64,000 nucleotides of DNA from Cymodocea nodosa (lineage: Eukaryota; Streptophyta; Magnoliopsida; Alismatales; Cymodoceaceae). Positions 11,176 to 24,218 of this stretch are shown here, piece after piece. The first letter of the stretch is position 1. The number at the start of each line of letters is the position of its first letter. The position numbers and the translations under genes are program-made. A model generated the notes under the pieces. It was not told the DNA's origin, searched no databases, and saw nothing but the letters and a program-made list of their open reading frames with translations. The DNA lies in NCBI GenBank assembly GCA_036874045.1, contig CM072343.1:206001-270000 (forward strand). Direction: 5' to 3'.

Positions 11176-14100
11176 CTATCTCCTCTGGAATCTCAGTAAC
11201 TTTATTGCCACGGCGAAAACAACCGCAAAGATGATGCAGAAAACGGCAATCATGAATGCTGCAAATCCCAAGCGCTCGTGATGGAAACCGTAATGTTCTT
11301 TTAGGAATGAACTGATGCTGATGGAGTGAACGCCATCGGCTAATTTCATATGTTCTTCAACATCCCCAAACTGGGATGTCAGAAGACCATTCAAGCTCCA
11401 GGCTATGGGGTTTGCCCAGTAGTACCACCTCCACCATCTGGGTATTCTCTGCAGAATCAAACAGAAAAGGAGTCAAAAGCAGTCCATCAAGGAAAAAATG
11501 TGGAAACAAATTTTTTATGTGAATGCAACATGTGATTCTGAGGAATATTTTAGCGGCAAAGGAATGTTCTGAAAGCATAAGTCCCTGTCCATCCTTCATG
11601 AGGATGCCTGGGCTCATACACTTGCAGAAAAGAGTCTCTTCTAATCCGATGGTCATTCAAATTGGACAATGCAATCGTGGGTCAGAGATTTGAATTTTGC
11701 ATACAAGTCTAGGAGATCTGAGTTTTACGATAACTTCAACTAATCGCAGACTGCATTATTTTGCAAAATACCATTCGATTTTGAATTTTAGAAGTTTAAC
11801 TTGGGATTAGGTAACAAGTACAAAATAATGAATTACATATTCTAAGGCTTCATTCGTAAGAAAAAGGGAATAAAGGCATGTAATGGATTGGTACATCAGA
11901 TGTGAAAAATAAAATATAATAGAGTGTTTGATAAGCTAGCCGAAAAGGCCACAGGTAGAGGCAGCTTTGTTTCTTACCCGGAGAGGAATCATAAATCCAC
12001 TGAAGAGGTTCCACAATGTGTAGAATGGTGCAGCAATAATAGGTGCCACGGCTTGACTTGGTGTGATTGAAATTGTCATCATTCCAAAAAATGTGAAGTA
12101 CAGAAGAGTGAAATACATACAGAATATGTACCATATGTATTTTGTTGCGGACCATTCAAATGAAGCCATTGAATAAAATATTGTTCCATATATTAGTGTC
12201 TGAACAAACACATAAGGAAACTCAATCGCAACCTGGAATAAGAGAAATCTATGCTTAGCACAAGGCACAGGATTGTTGAAATTAATTTGGTAAAGGAAAA
12301 GAATAAACCTGAGCAAATGCAAATGAGGCTGCTGAGTACATTCCTGCTGCTCGCTCTCGGTATGATACAAATCTTTCAGTGGATACCACAGGTTGAACAG
12401 AGGTGGAATTGGTAATTCCAATGAAAAGCACAGCTGCATACATGGCTCCCATGGCATTAAATATATCTTTCTGGGAATCTCTGCGAGAGCATAAGGAGTA
12501 CAGAATGTGATTGGCTAATTAATCGAACAAAACATATATTCTGCATATTTTATCAGCGTGTTAAGAATTATATGGTTTTCTTTGATTTGCTAAAAGTATG
12601 GATTTACGTCAGGGTTCAGGTAAGTAAATAGAATGCAGCACTATACATCCATGAAAGAGTACCTTTTAGAGCCAAATCCCCAACAGATTGTTCCAAACAT
12701 CAAAGAGATGATGACAGTGTAGAAGAAACGGACAGCAGTATATTGTGGATTTCTCCAGTAAGAAAGATTTTGCTTCCAGAGGCAAGTAAGAAATTGAGAA
12801 AAAAAGCTCCGTGAATACTTGGTCGGAAAGCTCAAGTCTTTTGAATCATGACTTGGTTTGCTTAATCTCTCGACCAATTCCTTATTTTGCCTGAATAACA
12901 GCATAAATAGGTAAGCAAAGAGAGTTTGGAAGGGCCCAAATGGTGACTACAATCATATTGCTATAAGAACCAACATACTGGTATAACTTAGACTTTCGAT
13001 AATACTCCGCAAAATCTACACCAAGTTGGCGCTCCATTGCGGGCGAAGTAACTTCAAGCATCCATGCAGCTGGGTTATATCCCTCTTTAATTTTGGGAAT
13101 TCCATCAATGGCCTAGACATTACATAGGTGTTCGTTTTGATAAATTGTTAATAACAGTCATCTAAGTTTGAATGACATAGGGGATAGTTACCTCAAAGAA
13201 CTGTATGAGCTCATGAGAATTGTGACCTAGATGACCAGCATAAATAAGCTCCCCTCCTCGCTTCATAAATAAAAGCTACAGCAATAAAAGCAACCATACA
13301 ATCGATGTCTCATTCCTACTTATGTGGTACAGCAAAAATTCGAATTTTAAAAATTGACATGAGTATGCTTGTAAAACACATGGCTTATCTAATTATTGTT
13401 CTAACAAATGGAAATAAACTGCCATCTAAATGCCACTTAAAATGTTTTCATTTCAATCGTTTTGTCTTTTGGAAATATGATTTAAAAAAAGACATTTACC
13501 ATTTTTTCCCTTTTTTCTATGAAAATGGCCATCCTTTTTTTTTGGCCATTTTAAATGGGTTTTTCTAATTTTTTTAGATTTCATCTTTTGAATTGTTTAC
13601 ATTGCTATAATGTCACTATTTTGATACTTATTTTGTTGTTTATAAGATAAATTTTACTTATATATATATATATTTATGATTTCAATTTAATTGTTTATTC
13701 TTGAGTGACAATTACAATAACAAAATATATTTTTGAAATTGTATTACATGTAATTAAATTATAACTTATTTTATTCAATTAATTTGATGATCATGATGCT
13801 TGTATATTTTTAAACGTATCTATATATTTATCCATTTTTATAAAAAAAGTCACTTAAATTCCCTATTTAAAAGAATGTTTTTAGGTTCCAATACATATAA
13901 GGCCTGTTTTGCATTTTTACAACATTATGTCTAATAATGAATTACGGTCTTCTACCATATATTCAAATAATAAGATATAAACCACATACTTACATTGACT
14001 CCCATATAAATATAGGCAACAAACAATGCATACTGTTGATGGTAAGTAGATGAAAAATATTAAGTGAGCAAGTAATATTTAACATACAATATTGGAAGGT

Positions 14101-17100
14101 TGTAGATAAATCAAATAAGACTAGAAGACTGCAAGGAAACTATATCCAAAAAATAAAAATGATCATTAGACCTGGTCTTTCAGTATGTTCTTCAAATTTA
14201 AATGTATGGTCAAATGGGGACATCTTCAAACAAAAAGAAAAGAAAGAAAAGAACCTCATCAAATGATTCGAATATGTCTATACTTGGCTGGTGAATAGTG
14301 CACACAATTGTTCGTCCAGTATTCACAATATTTCTTACAGTCCTCATTACTATAGCTGCAGCTCGGGCATCCAGTCCTGACGTGGGTTCATCCATAAAAA
14401 CAATAGATGGATTTGCAACAAGTTCAACAGCAATGGTCAGCCTTTTCCTTTGCTCTGTTGATAACCCACTTATCCCTGGTAACCCAACAAGGGCACCTCT
14501 TAGTGGAGTAAGTTCCACCAGTTCCATGACTTCTTCCACAAAAGCCTGTGGACCATTCAAAATCATCAACAACAAAGCCAACATAGCCAAAAATAATAAA
14601 GAGGATTTCTACTATACCTTCTGAGTGTCTATGTCAACTTTGGATGGTAATCGAAGCCAGGCAGAGTATAAAAGTGATTCATGAACGGTGATGCATGGAG
14701 AATGGATGTCATTTTGCTCACAGTAACCAGAGACTCTTGCAAATGTTTCTTGTTTTTTGGGGTAACCAGAGATATTTATACTTCCTTCTATGTGGCCACC
14801 AGTTTTTCTCCCTGCTAAAACATCCATAAGAGTGGTTTTGCCAGCACCACTGACGCCAACCAATGCAGTTAAAATCCCTGGTCTAAATGCTCCGGTGACA
14901 TTAACTAATAGCTGCAATCGATCTTCCAAAACACCATGTTGTTTAAGCTCCTACAAATGATTCTGTCTAAGGCCATAGTATATGCATAAATAATATAACC
15001 AGATAGAATGAATTTAAATTGCATACCGGAGGTACATCCACATAGTAATTGATATTACTGAAAGACATGGAAAGAGGTTGAAATGGAAGGACCATGCCTC
15101 TTTTTTCTTTGCCATCATTTCCTGCAATAGAACCTGCCAGGAGCTGACATTAAAAAACAATTTACTATTGATGATTGGGCAACAGAGAGATCCAAACCAA
15201 CCTGGTGAACCAGAATTCATGTATGACTTGAGCTCAATAACATCGCTGTTTTTTCTTGCCTTCCCTTTCTCCACAAGTTTATCTTTAGACACAACAGCCT
15301 GCTGCTTTCCAAAAGCTGCAAGAAATCCAAGGAAAGCATTTTTTTCTCAGTATACTTGCACCACGTAAGTACTTTGATAAAGATAGGTATAGAGCTTACG
15401 ATTAAGGTGAGTCAGAAAAATTGTGAAGAGTGTGTTGAAGATGACTGTATAGCCTAACATGGCACCAACACCAATCCAAAACCAGTAGCTCTTCAAGGAC
15501 AAGCCATAGACTTTCAGAATAGTTTCTCCTAATGTTAAATCATTGAATTTTCCAAGTTTCTGGACCAATAGGAAACAAGTGATGATATTTTTGCAATACA
15601 AGGTATCAAAGGCATTCAGAAATTTTTGAAGTACATAGTACCAAGCACTTTATTTGAAAGATATATTTGATTTAAACAGATGCAAGTTATCTTTAGAATT
15701 TATATTTATAAGAAGATTATATATATATATATTGTAGGCACTCACAACTAAAAATATTGTAAATATTTATTCTGCAATTTAGATATATTAACTTAAAATT
15801 CATAAACAGTGAAGATTACATTTAAAATAAATATTTATAAGGAAGAGACATCTAAAACAAGCTTACAATATTTTTTACTATAAGTGTTTACAACTCCATT
15901 TTTAAACAGTAGAAGTAGGGATCATGAAGCTTTAAAAGAAACACCACCTTATGCCATGAATGCCCAAGAAACTCATTTACGGAAATTGCATTTTGCGCAT
16001 ACATTAGAGGAGAAAACCAATAACCCCATATCCACCATTTGGGAATGCTATCTGTTGAGTAGGAATGAAAAAAAAAAGGTAATGATGGAACCAGAGATGA
16101 TATATTACATCAAGTGAACAGGAAAATTAGACCTTTAGAAATTATAAATCCTCCAAGAAGCATAACAACTAGCATTGCAAAGGATCCAAATGTGTTTGCA
16201 ACTATCATGTTTCTACCCAAGGATCCAATCACATGGAATAGAGCCAAAGACATCTGATGCAAAAATAATAGCAGTACAAATTGGAGAAGGAACCTGGAAT
16301 AAAGAACAGGAAAACTTATAAACATCATGAGGTACAAATAAGACATCAAAGAACAAATAAAACAATGCAAAAGACAAGCTTCACCTGGTTATTTGTGGAT
16401 CATAACCAACCACATAATAAGTAACTGCAACCCACATAGCGGACTCAATCAATGAAGTTGGAATGCTTAAAAGCCAAGAAGGAAGTGTATAAGCCCAAGA
16501 AGGATAAAAGTGTAAATCTCTGTGCTTGTAAATCACTGGAAGTTTCATTATCAAAAGTGAGACTTCGGTAAATCCATTGAACAGGATCATTATTATCGCA
16601 AAGTAGAGTGAACCAAGATATATAAATCCATCGTCTGTGGAATTATGATGCATTGTTGCCCGGGAAAACACTGTCATAGTTATTAAAGCAACGAGCAGGA
16701 GCTGACAACAAAAATCATCATTCAATCACAAATGCCACATTAGTCACAAAGACAGCAGTAAATAAGAATATAAGAATGCACAACCATGAGATCTGAAGTG
16801 TGAAAATATAACGTCCAAATCATATACTATTTAAAGTTGCAAAAAAATCAGATTATTATGTAAATTAGCAGAATCAGTTTTAGATCAATATGCAACCATA
16901 TGACTGAGACATTGAACAAAGCAAGTGTGATCCAAAGAGCACTTAAGAAATTAGCATGCTTGAAACAAATTGCTGGAGTTATATGATTCACCATCTGTAT
17001 ATAGGAACTTATTGTTTGGAATCCAGGATCAGGACATCCGCCCACTGCTATAGTTCATGCAATTACTGTGTTATTAAATAGGAATCCATCCTAGACATTG

Positions 17101-20100
17101 GTAGGTTTCTATGACTTCCTTAACGTCTTTGACATAGGCTTTTGTTCATATTTTCTTCTGTATATCATACCTCAACGGTTTGGTAGTTCCAATTGTCAAA
17201 ATAAAGATAATATTGAGATGCAGAAGTTTGGACCATTCTGCTGCAGGAGACTATCTTAATAATTTGTCATATTTCAATCGTAATGAGACCCTAATTGTGA
17301 AATTTTATTGATTTCGTAATTTAAGGTGAAGAGATGATAAAAGAAATTAATGAAGCTCATGGTAAGATTGAATAAACCTAGAAATTTTCAATAAAAAATA
17401 ATTACATCAGTATGTACTAAATCAATCTTTACTAGAGGCCCAGTCTTTTCAAAGTCAAAGATTGAGCTAATGCCCCTTATTCAACTAGCCAATATTGCTT
17501 TTAGTGTTACTTTTTGTCAATCAACTCTAAGCATCAGATTCCAATTAAGTGAATATCATTTTGTCAGATGGGGGAGGAAAATGCCAAAAATGAAAGAAAA
17601 AGATTGATTAGCTTTTCTTTACCTATCAATGCCGATTTTGTTAAAAAGGAAAGCAAGGGATAAATTTGGATCATTATGAATGCTTAATTGAGTTCAAGAA
17701 AGAGTTAGTTTTAATTGAAAAGAGCTGTAATACCTGTATGAATTTAAAAACATAAATGAATGAGTTCCTTTTCATCAATAACAACTGCCAGGAGAAATTA
17801 GCTTTAAGAAGCTCAGATCGCTTTACACCATAGTGAGTTGCTGATAGGGCTGAAGGGTGATTATATTCTCTGTCATATGGCGTGAGAAGCTCTAAAGATA
17901 GATTCCTACCCACCCGAAATGAGCCAAATGCTTCTGCAAACTTTGCAACAGGGACATAATGGTATGGGCATTCCGAAGCATACCAGTACTGCTGCTGATC
18001 ATTTCTAGATGTAACCTGAAATTTTATATATAGAATGAATAAAAACCTTGTTTTCTCAATGCCCTAAAACCAGCAAAAGAAGTGCAAACACCTCCTGCAG
18101 AAAATCAGCAACATTCTTTCGTTTGGGACATCTAAATCCCATGATTGCAAAGAAGTCAAGAGCAGCATCACGAGGCCCCTGATAAACAATTTGGCCTTCA
18201 CATATAAGAATGATATCATCAAATAACTCATATGTTTCAGGAGCTGGCTGCAGCAGTGATACAACTGTAGTCCCATCCAAGGCATGGGTTGAATGCCTGA
18301 GATACTTGACAATTTGGTAAGTTGTTGAACTGTCAAGCCCATTGGATATTTCATCCATGAATAACACTCTAGCTGGTCCAACTAATAATTCACCTGTCAA
18401 AACCACATATCTGCCATGTCCTAGAACAATTCACTTCCTCCAAATATATTAGCACAAACAATAACCAAGTTACCCTGATTTACCAGTTGTAAGGCGTTTC
18501 TTTTGCCCTCCTGAGATGCCCTTGATCACCTCATTTCCAACTAGCGTGTCAGCACAAGCATCCAACCCTAAAATCTTTACCAGAATGAAATTTCTCTTAA
18601 GAGACCAAAGAAGCTACACCTTTAATATATTTATATTTGTTAGGTTAGGTATAAAAATGAAATATATTTATATGTGATAGTGCTATACCTTTAGTATATA
18701 CTCCACAACTAGGCTTGTTTTTTGTCCTTCCAAAGCTAATCCCTAGCAAATCAAGACAATTGGACCAGGAAACTTCCAAAAATGCTCAACAGTAAAACCA
18801 TGCTGATTAAAGCAAGTCAAGTAGAAATATTCATTGATGGATGAATTACTATAACCTACTTAGGAGGATTAAGACTACATCATGGAATATCATGTACTTG
18901 CAGCATACACTGATGTACAAAACAACAATGATAAGCAAGGGAGAAGTAGTTTGCATGCATATCCCTGAAGTTAGTCAACCATGATTTTAAAAATTCTCTA
19001 AGGTAAATAAAATAATGGAAGCAACTCTTAATGTTGATCTTTACCTTCAAAAAGATATCGATGTCCTCGTCTGGTTTTATTCTGGCATTTTTCTCTCGTC
19101 TAGAAAGTTCCAAAAGCATGTCTATGGAAGAGTCCGCAAAGAATAAAGAATTAAAAAAGTACAACAAAAAGGGTATAAAAAAGTGCTACATGGTGTAAGT
19201 TCACAGTTTATTACCATATAAGTATCCTACACCTTGACACCGTGCTGAAAACTCAAGTGTTTCTCTTACCGTCGTTTCTGCAACATGACAATCCTGCTGA
19301 CTAACATAAGCTGAAGTTCTTTGTGGTACGAACTCATTTAACTTGTGACCATTGTAAGTAATGTTCCCCGACATCTGCAAACCATTATATCAACAGGCAG
19401 TACACGGTTATTTACAATTTGAAGGTGAGACTAACCACTGAGTGGTTCAAAATTGGTATGCATATGGTTGAACCATGCAAGGAGTATATTTTATTTTCCA
19501 TTTTCCACCCGGTTAGAATTTTGAAAAATAAGCCATCAATTGGAATACCTTCAAACCACCTTCAAGCCTTCCGGCAAGTGCCATGAGCAAAGTAGTTTTT
19601 CCAGAGCTTGGGGGCCCCAGTAGAAGTGTCATTCTGGTGAAAGACAGGGAAATGTTTACCAGATTATTAATCAACAGACAGGAAGATGTCAGCTACACAG
19701 AAAACTTCCACCAGATGAGTAAATGTATTTTTTACCTTGACGGACGAATAATCCCACTAATATTATTCAGAATCGACAGCTTTTTCCTTCCGCCAGGGAA
19801 AATCCGTAGTTGCCTTAAGAATGCCTAGCAAGTGTAAGGAAAAACAAAGTAAATGTCCTCAAAAAATTGGAAAAGATTCAAAAACTAGTAAAGCTCCTCT
19901 ACAAAGTGAAATAGCACGAATTCATGAACAATTTTAAAACATGTCAAGTGCAATGTCCTGGTACGAAACAACAGTCAAGCAAAAAGGAAGGATAATGCCT
20001 AATCCAGTTGAATCGCTACGACATGGTGTGCATGCACCATTTTTATGTCTTGAATTATTCACTCATGTTCTCCCGAACTCTTGCATAAAAAACAGCATTC

Positions 20101-21222
20101 TTCTTATTTATAAAATTCGATATACTTCTAAGACAGCTGCATCGTACCTCAGTCATGTTAAATAAAAAATTGGGGATTGTGGGCAATGCTCTGCTGCCAA
20201 CACGAACGTATGCATTGATGTTGAGATGCTGAAATCGCACTTCAATCTTCGGAAACTCCAGACCAACCCTGCGACATCCGAAGAGCATGCAAAAGAGAAG
20301 CACGATCGATCAGAGCGCCGAAAACCTCGACGCATGAGTCAACTCTATTGAAGTAGTGCTAACACAAAAGCATTTTATTGTGATTAAATTGGAATGTCGT
20401 TGAGCACCGTTCATGTAGTGCTGACACATAATAACGTTTTATGCGATTAAATTGGAGTGTCATTGATATATGCGAGAAAATCCTCCGAACTTGAAATCTG
20501 TGGCATAATTTTTGAAAAAGCAAACACGTAGTCGGGAGGATAAAGTTTTGGCTTTTGGGGCATGCACTGGGAAGAGAAACAAAAATTCGAGATATGAACC
20601 AAAGAAGCTGAAAAGAAGTACGCAGCGACGGAAATCGCTGGAAAACTGACTAATGTCGTGAGGACAAACAAAGAAGAAGCACAAACAGTAGAACAATGAT
20701 GAACGATCGCAATTCTCATGGAAATAGCCTAAGGAACACTCTTGCGCGTACATAAGTGAATTGCATTGTCCAACGATGTGCTTATCAAAACACCACTAGA
20801 ATAATTCACAACATCCACACTCTAACCAGAGAATACACATATCAATCGAAGACAATGAAGAAAAAATCGAGAACCCAATTGAAAACCACGGCCAGTAAAT
20901 TCTCCTAAAAAAGCACGATGTGGGAAAGCCACTCCACTCACGTGTCAAAGCGCTCTCGGATCCTCCTGAAGAAGTCCTCGGCGCCGGCGCCGTCTTCGCT
21001 GAGCAGGCGCTCGATGACGGCGGCCCTGTCCTCGGCCGGTAGCCCGGCAACGTCAACCTCCTTGGCGTCCCCATCGGATCTGCAGAGCACGCCCCACCTG
21101 ACCCTGTCGTAGGTGGGGAGGCGCTCGATCGCCGCCCAGCGCAGCGCCTCCTCGTCATCGTCCCTGCATTCCCTGTACGAGCTGCTCCTGGAGAAGGCGG
21201 CGTCGTCCCCGGCGTTCCACAT
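11176..21222 (-). CDS. ABCG32: Full-size ABCG/PDR transporter, ABCG32 type (one frameshift)
   Basis: This is a plasma-membrane ABC half-repeat dimer with order NBD1-TMD1-NBD2-TMD2. Arabidopsis ABCG32 and its barley (Eibi1) and rice ABCG31 counterparts export cuticle precursors, and the match to ABCG32 runs through all domains. I can place 24 GT-AG exons: 21222-20942, 20268-20148, 19824-19736, 19633-19549, 19374-19215, 19121-19045, 18742-18690, 18574-18484, 18393-18092, 18015-17734, 16701-16385, 16293-16133, 16051-15948, 15559-15400, 15315-15202, 15121-15027, 14950-14618, 14545-14255, 13275-13192, 13112-12979, 12890-12663, 12480-12309, 12232-11978, 11448-11176. The product would be about 1420 aa. 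Walker A motifs are GPPSSGKTT (NBD1, about residue 170) and GVSGAGKTT (NBD2); signatures are ISGGQKKR and [11 protein letters not shown]1 carries [19 protein letters not shown]; the end is LLRFQRR. The start MWNAGDD follows the family. Exon 7 is one base short, which breaks the frame inside NBD1. Confidence 0.92.
18690..18742 (-). other. ABCG32 exon 7 with one-base deletion
   Basis: Exon 6 ends in phase 0 and exon 8 starts in phase 0, so this exon should be a multiple of three, but it is 53 nt. The first half reads GLALEGQ in the expected frame; the second half reads [10 protein letters not shown] one frame over. Both halves match the conserved family sequence between Walker A and the signature. 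The missing base falls in the A5 run (+ strand T5, 18719-18723), where six would restore the frame. As it stands, translation stops at the TAG at 18712-18710 after about 281 aa. No alternative donor or acceptor that I can see repairs the phase. It is either a real lesion or an assembly error in a homopolymer. Confidence 0.8.
20353..20466. repeat. Tandem duplication, 62-bp period, ABCG32 intron 1
   Basis: Two copies begin GTAGTGCT at 20353 and 20415 and end with a shared GATTAAATTGGAxTGTC block. They differ by scattered substitutions. The repeat lies wholly within intron 1. Confidence 0.65.
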
Positions 21223-24218
21223 CGCCTGCAGCGTAGCAGACCGCAAACCCTACGAGGAGGGGGAGGTACGAAGGTGGTGGTGGAGTATAAATGCTGGGGT
21301 GGTGATCCAGCTACGGGTTGTTGAACACAGCATTCAATTCTCATCGGCATCTCTCTCTCTCTTCCTCTTCCACTCTCTCGTGTTACAGGGACAGAGAGAT
21401 AATCTTCCCTTCCCTTTTGGTTTGTCTTACTGGGACGGTTGGGAAGAAGACTATTTTCTCTCGCGCTGCAATAAACATGCAGCGAGCACTGATTCAAAAC
21501 CGAAAAAGGTGGGCTCTTCTGGTCTTCTTAGTATTTTTATTTGGATTTCCTTCTTTTACAGTGTTATTCCAAACAGAGTGCTTACATGCGTTTGCCTTCT
21601 TGGCTTTTCCTGTGTATCTAACCTTCATAACCACTCGCCAGGACCGCATGTGTTGGACCTGACTCTGCAACCGAATATCTCAACTGAACTCAGAAACCAT
21701 GAATAATTGCTTACATTTTTTAGTTTTTTTTTGGCTGTTTATAAGCCATAAGAAGCTGGTGAGAATTTCCTGCCATGGATGCCAAAAATCACATCACATT
21801 TTACAGGTTATGTTTGCCAAGTAACTTGACGGTGGACATGCGCATGTGTCTTCTTCTTCCAATGATGAGTGACAGTAGTCCTGGGAATTCATGAACGACC
21901 AGTTGCTGCGGCACATGAGTTCATAGTGTACTATCAGACGCAGACCCAAAACCATACATGTGACTTTCCCTTCTTCTCAAGTTTGGGTTTCACCGTTGGG
22001 AAGTATGTAAGAAAAAATGCAGCACAAACGGAAAATTTCCAAACTTCATCATTTTCCAACAAGGGAAAAGGAATGGAAAGTACATAAACGAGTGGAGATT
22101 ACTCTTGACAGTCATTACATGTGTAAATTCCACAAAAGTCAAAGAGAAGAGCATAAAAATGGGTCACCACAAGCAAGCAAGCAACTGGTATGACTGATCA
22201 GAATCCAAAGAATGTTGAAGGTTCTGTAATCGACTTTCTCTAATATCTTACGATTCAAATCATAATAAATGTAAAAACTATTATCATTATAAAAAAAGTC
22301 GATCCTTAGAATGAAAGCAGAAACGTCCTTGATGGCAATGAGCCATAAATATTGGTGGACCCAAACACAGAGATTTGCCTGCTAAATGGTTGGGGTTTTC
22401 ACCCAGTCCATGTGCTGTACATTGCATTCTTTCTACAATAGTCGGCATTTATGTTTAAGTCGGCTTCCTGTGAAATGGAAGACTATCTTATTGCCAGTTC
22501 ATTTTTCGCTTTTGTGAAAGTGACATGGGCATCACTAGCTAGCTAGCATGTGCTGTTTTTTTTTTTGGAACTGTTTTTATGCAATTCAGAGCTAAGAAAT
22601 CGAGAGAGAACTCTGTCCAATGGATGGATGTATCAACATGATCAATCACAGGTTACTTCCTTCATATTTAAAAGCTTAACCAGAGAAAAACTTTATTTGG
22701 GTTTGCCAAGTTTGATGGTTTGCATAATTCAGTGTTCCATGGTGACATGTTTATTTAATCCAAGACCTATCGTTTTGGGAGATCAATTACAACCAACAAA
22801 GAATATCATAGTTAATCTTTCATTTACTTTCCTTACCTTATAAGAGCATTGATATTGATAATGATAATTTCTGATCTTGATTAATTAAATTAGTACTTTC
22901 GGTGTGTGGTCCATTTCCGTCCAAAAAATTGAGCTTACACGATGGGTAGGTTGAAGCAGCAGTAGTTAATGCATAGCAAATGTGAAGGCAATGGGTTGCT
23001 GTTGGTTATCTTACATTTCTACACATGTATGCTGACATTAATGGAATTCTTTGGTAATATTTTTGTTTGAATTCCACATCTCTCTTAATAATAATAAGAA
23101 ATCTACCTGCGATTGGAACTCTTCTTTCCTTAAGAACAGACAGAACCAACATAAAGGTGGTTGTGTGGCATGTGAAGCTCAAGTAATTTTTTTGGAAGTA
23201 TCCCATTAGTTGAAGGAATTGAACCTGCATTTGTAAGAATGATAAGAAGAAATTTCACTACCTGATATATAATTGTGTATATGTGAAGCTCAAGTGTTGG
23301 AAAAGACTTCTCACTTAACATTACCATTTCAGAAAAGAGGCTGCTTCTGGTTTCCATTTTTTATTTTCATATCCGAGCTTTCTTAATCTCATGTTTTTCA
23401 TGACTTTTTTTGATCTTTAATCTTAAATTTGGATCGGTATGTGAAGAATTTTTAGATCAAATCATGATCTGATTTATCATCTTTTTCTCTTACATTCATT
23501 TTATAATAATAGATATTAGAATAGTCTCCTACATTGTTAAAAAAAATGAACGCAAGACTGGTTTATGTATATAAGAACAGATTGTCGGTTGACTTAATTT
23601 AACAAGTAATTTTCTTCGAATTGCTTTTTTAAAATAATGGTAGTATTGTTTTTGAATCACCGAGAGAACTACTCTTGTCAGTCAAAAAGTTCAGGTTGAT
23701 TTCTTCAACCCACCGCCTGACAACCAGAATTACAGGCCATTAACTCCAAGGAATTATTGCCACCCTGATTATTTTCACAAAACAGTGGTCGAATGGTGGG
23801 TGCCGATCAACTTGGAAGTGATGGCACCTCTTATTTCGCAAAAGATACATAAACTCCAAAGGCAAAGCCAACAGTAGTTTTTGCGATCACCGACGTTTAA
23901 ATCTTCATGAAATTCCCCTTTACCAGTATCATTTTATGGTATTTTGTCGTTGATTGGGTAATGAGTTACAATAAAGAACAGAATCGGAATTAAGAAGAAC
24001 GTGAGGACATTAATTGAATTCTCCCTGTATCATGGGTGCCATAATCTTTGAAGTCTTTTGATCCAGCAACTGTAATTTGCTGAGCAATTAGCAGAAGCAG
24101 AAGCAGAAGAAGAATACATTCATTATCCAACCACAGATTCCTAAGCATAACAATTTTCTCTGTAACCCAATGAATGTTTTATTGAAAAGATTGCATTAGA
24201 ATTAGAATCTTTGGCGCT
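21223..24218. other. Intergenic between ABCG32 promoter and VAS1 3' end
   Basis: The left few hundred bases are the ABCG32 leader and promoter; the right end is the VAS1 3' UTR. The middle is AT-rich. Open frames of 60-200 codons here are not family-like; the longest (21113-21706, + strand) overlaps ABCG32 exon 1 antisense. No RNA gene was recognised. Confidence 0.5.

Noticed and set aside
20796-21497. 233-codon minus-strand open frame
   Set aside because: It is an alternative frame of ABCG32 exon 1 and its leader; the exon 1 reading frame continues in phase into exon 2 and this one does not.
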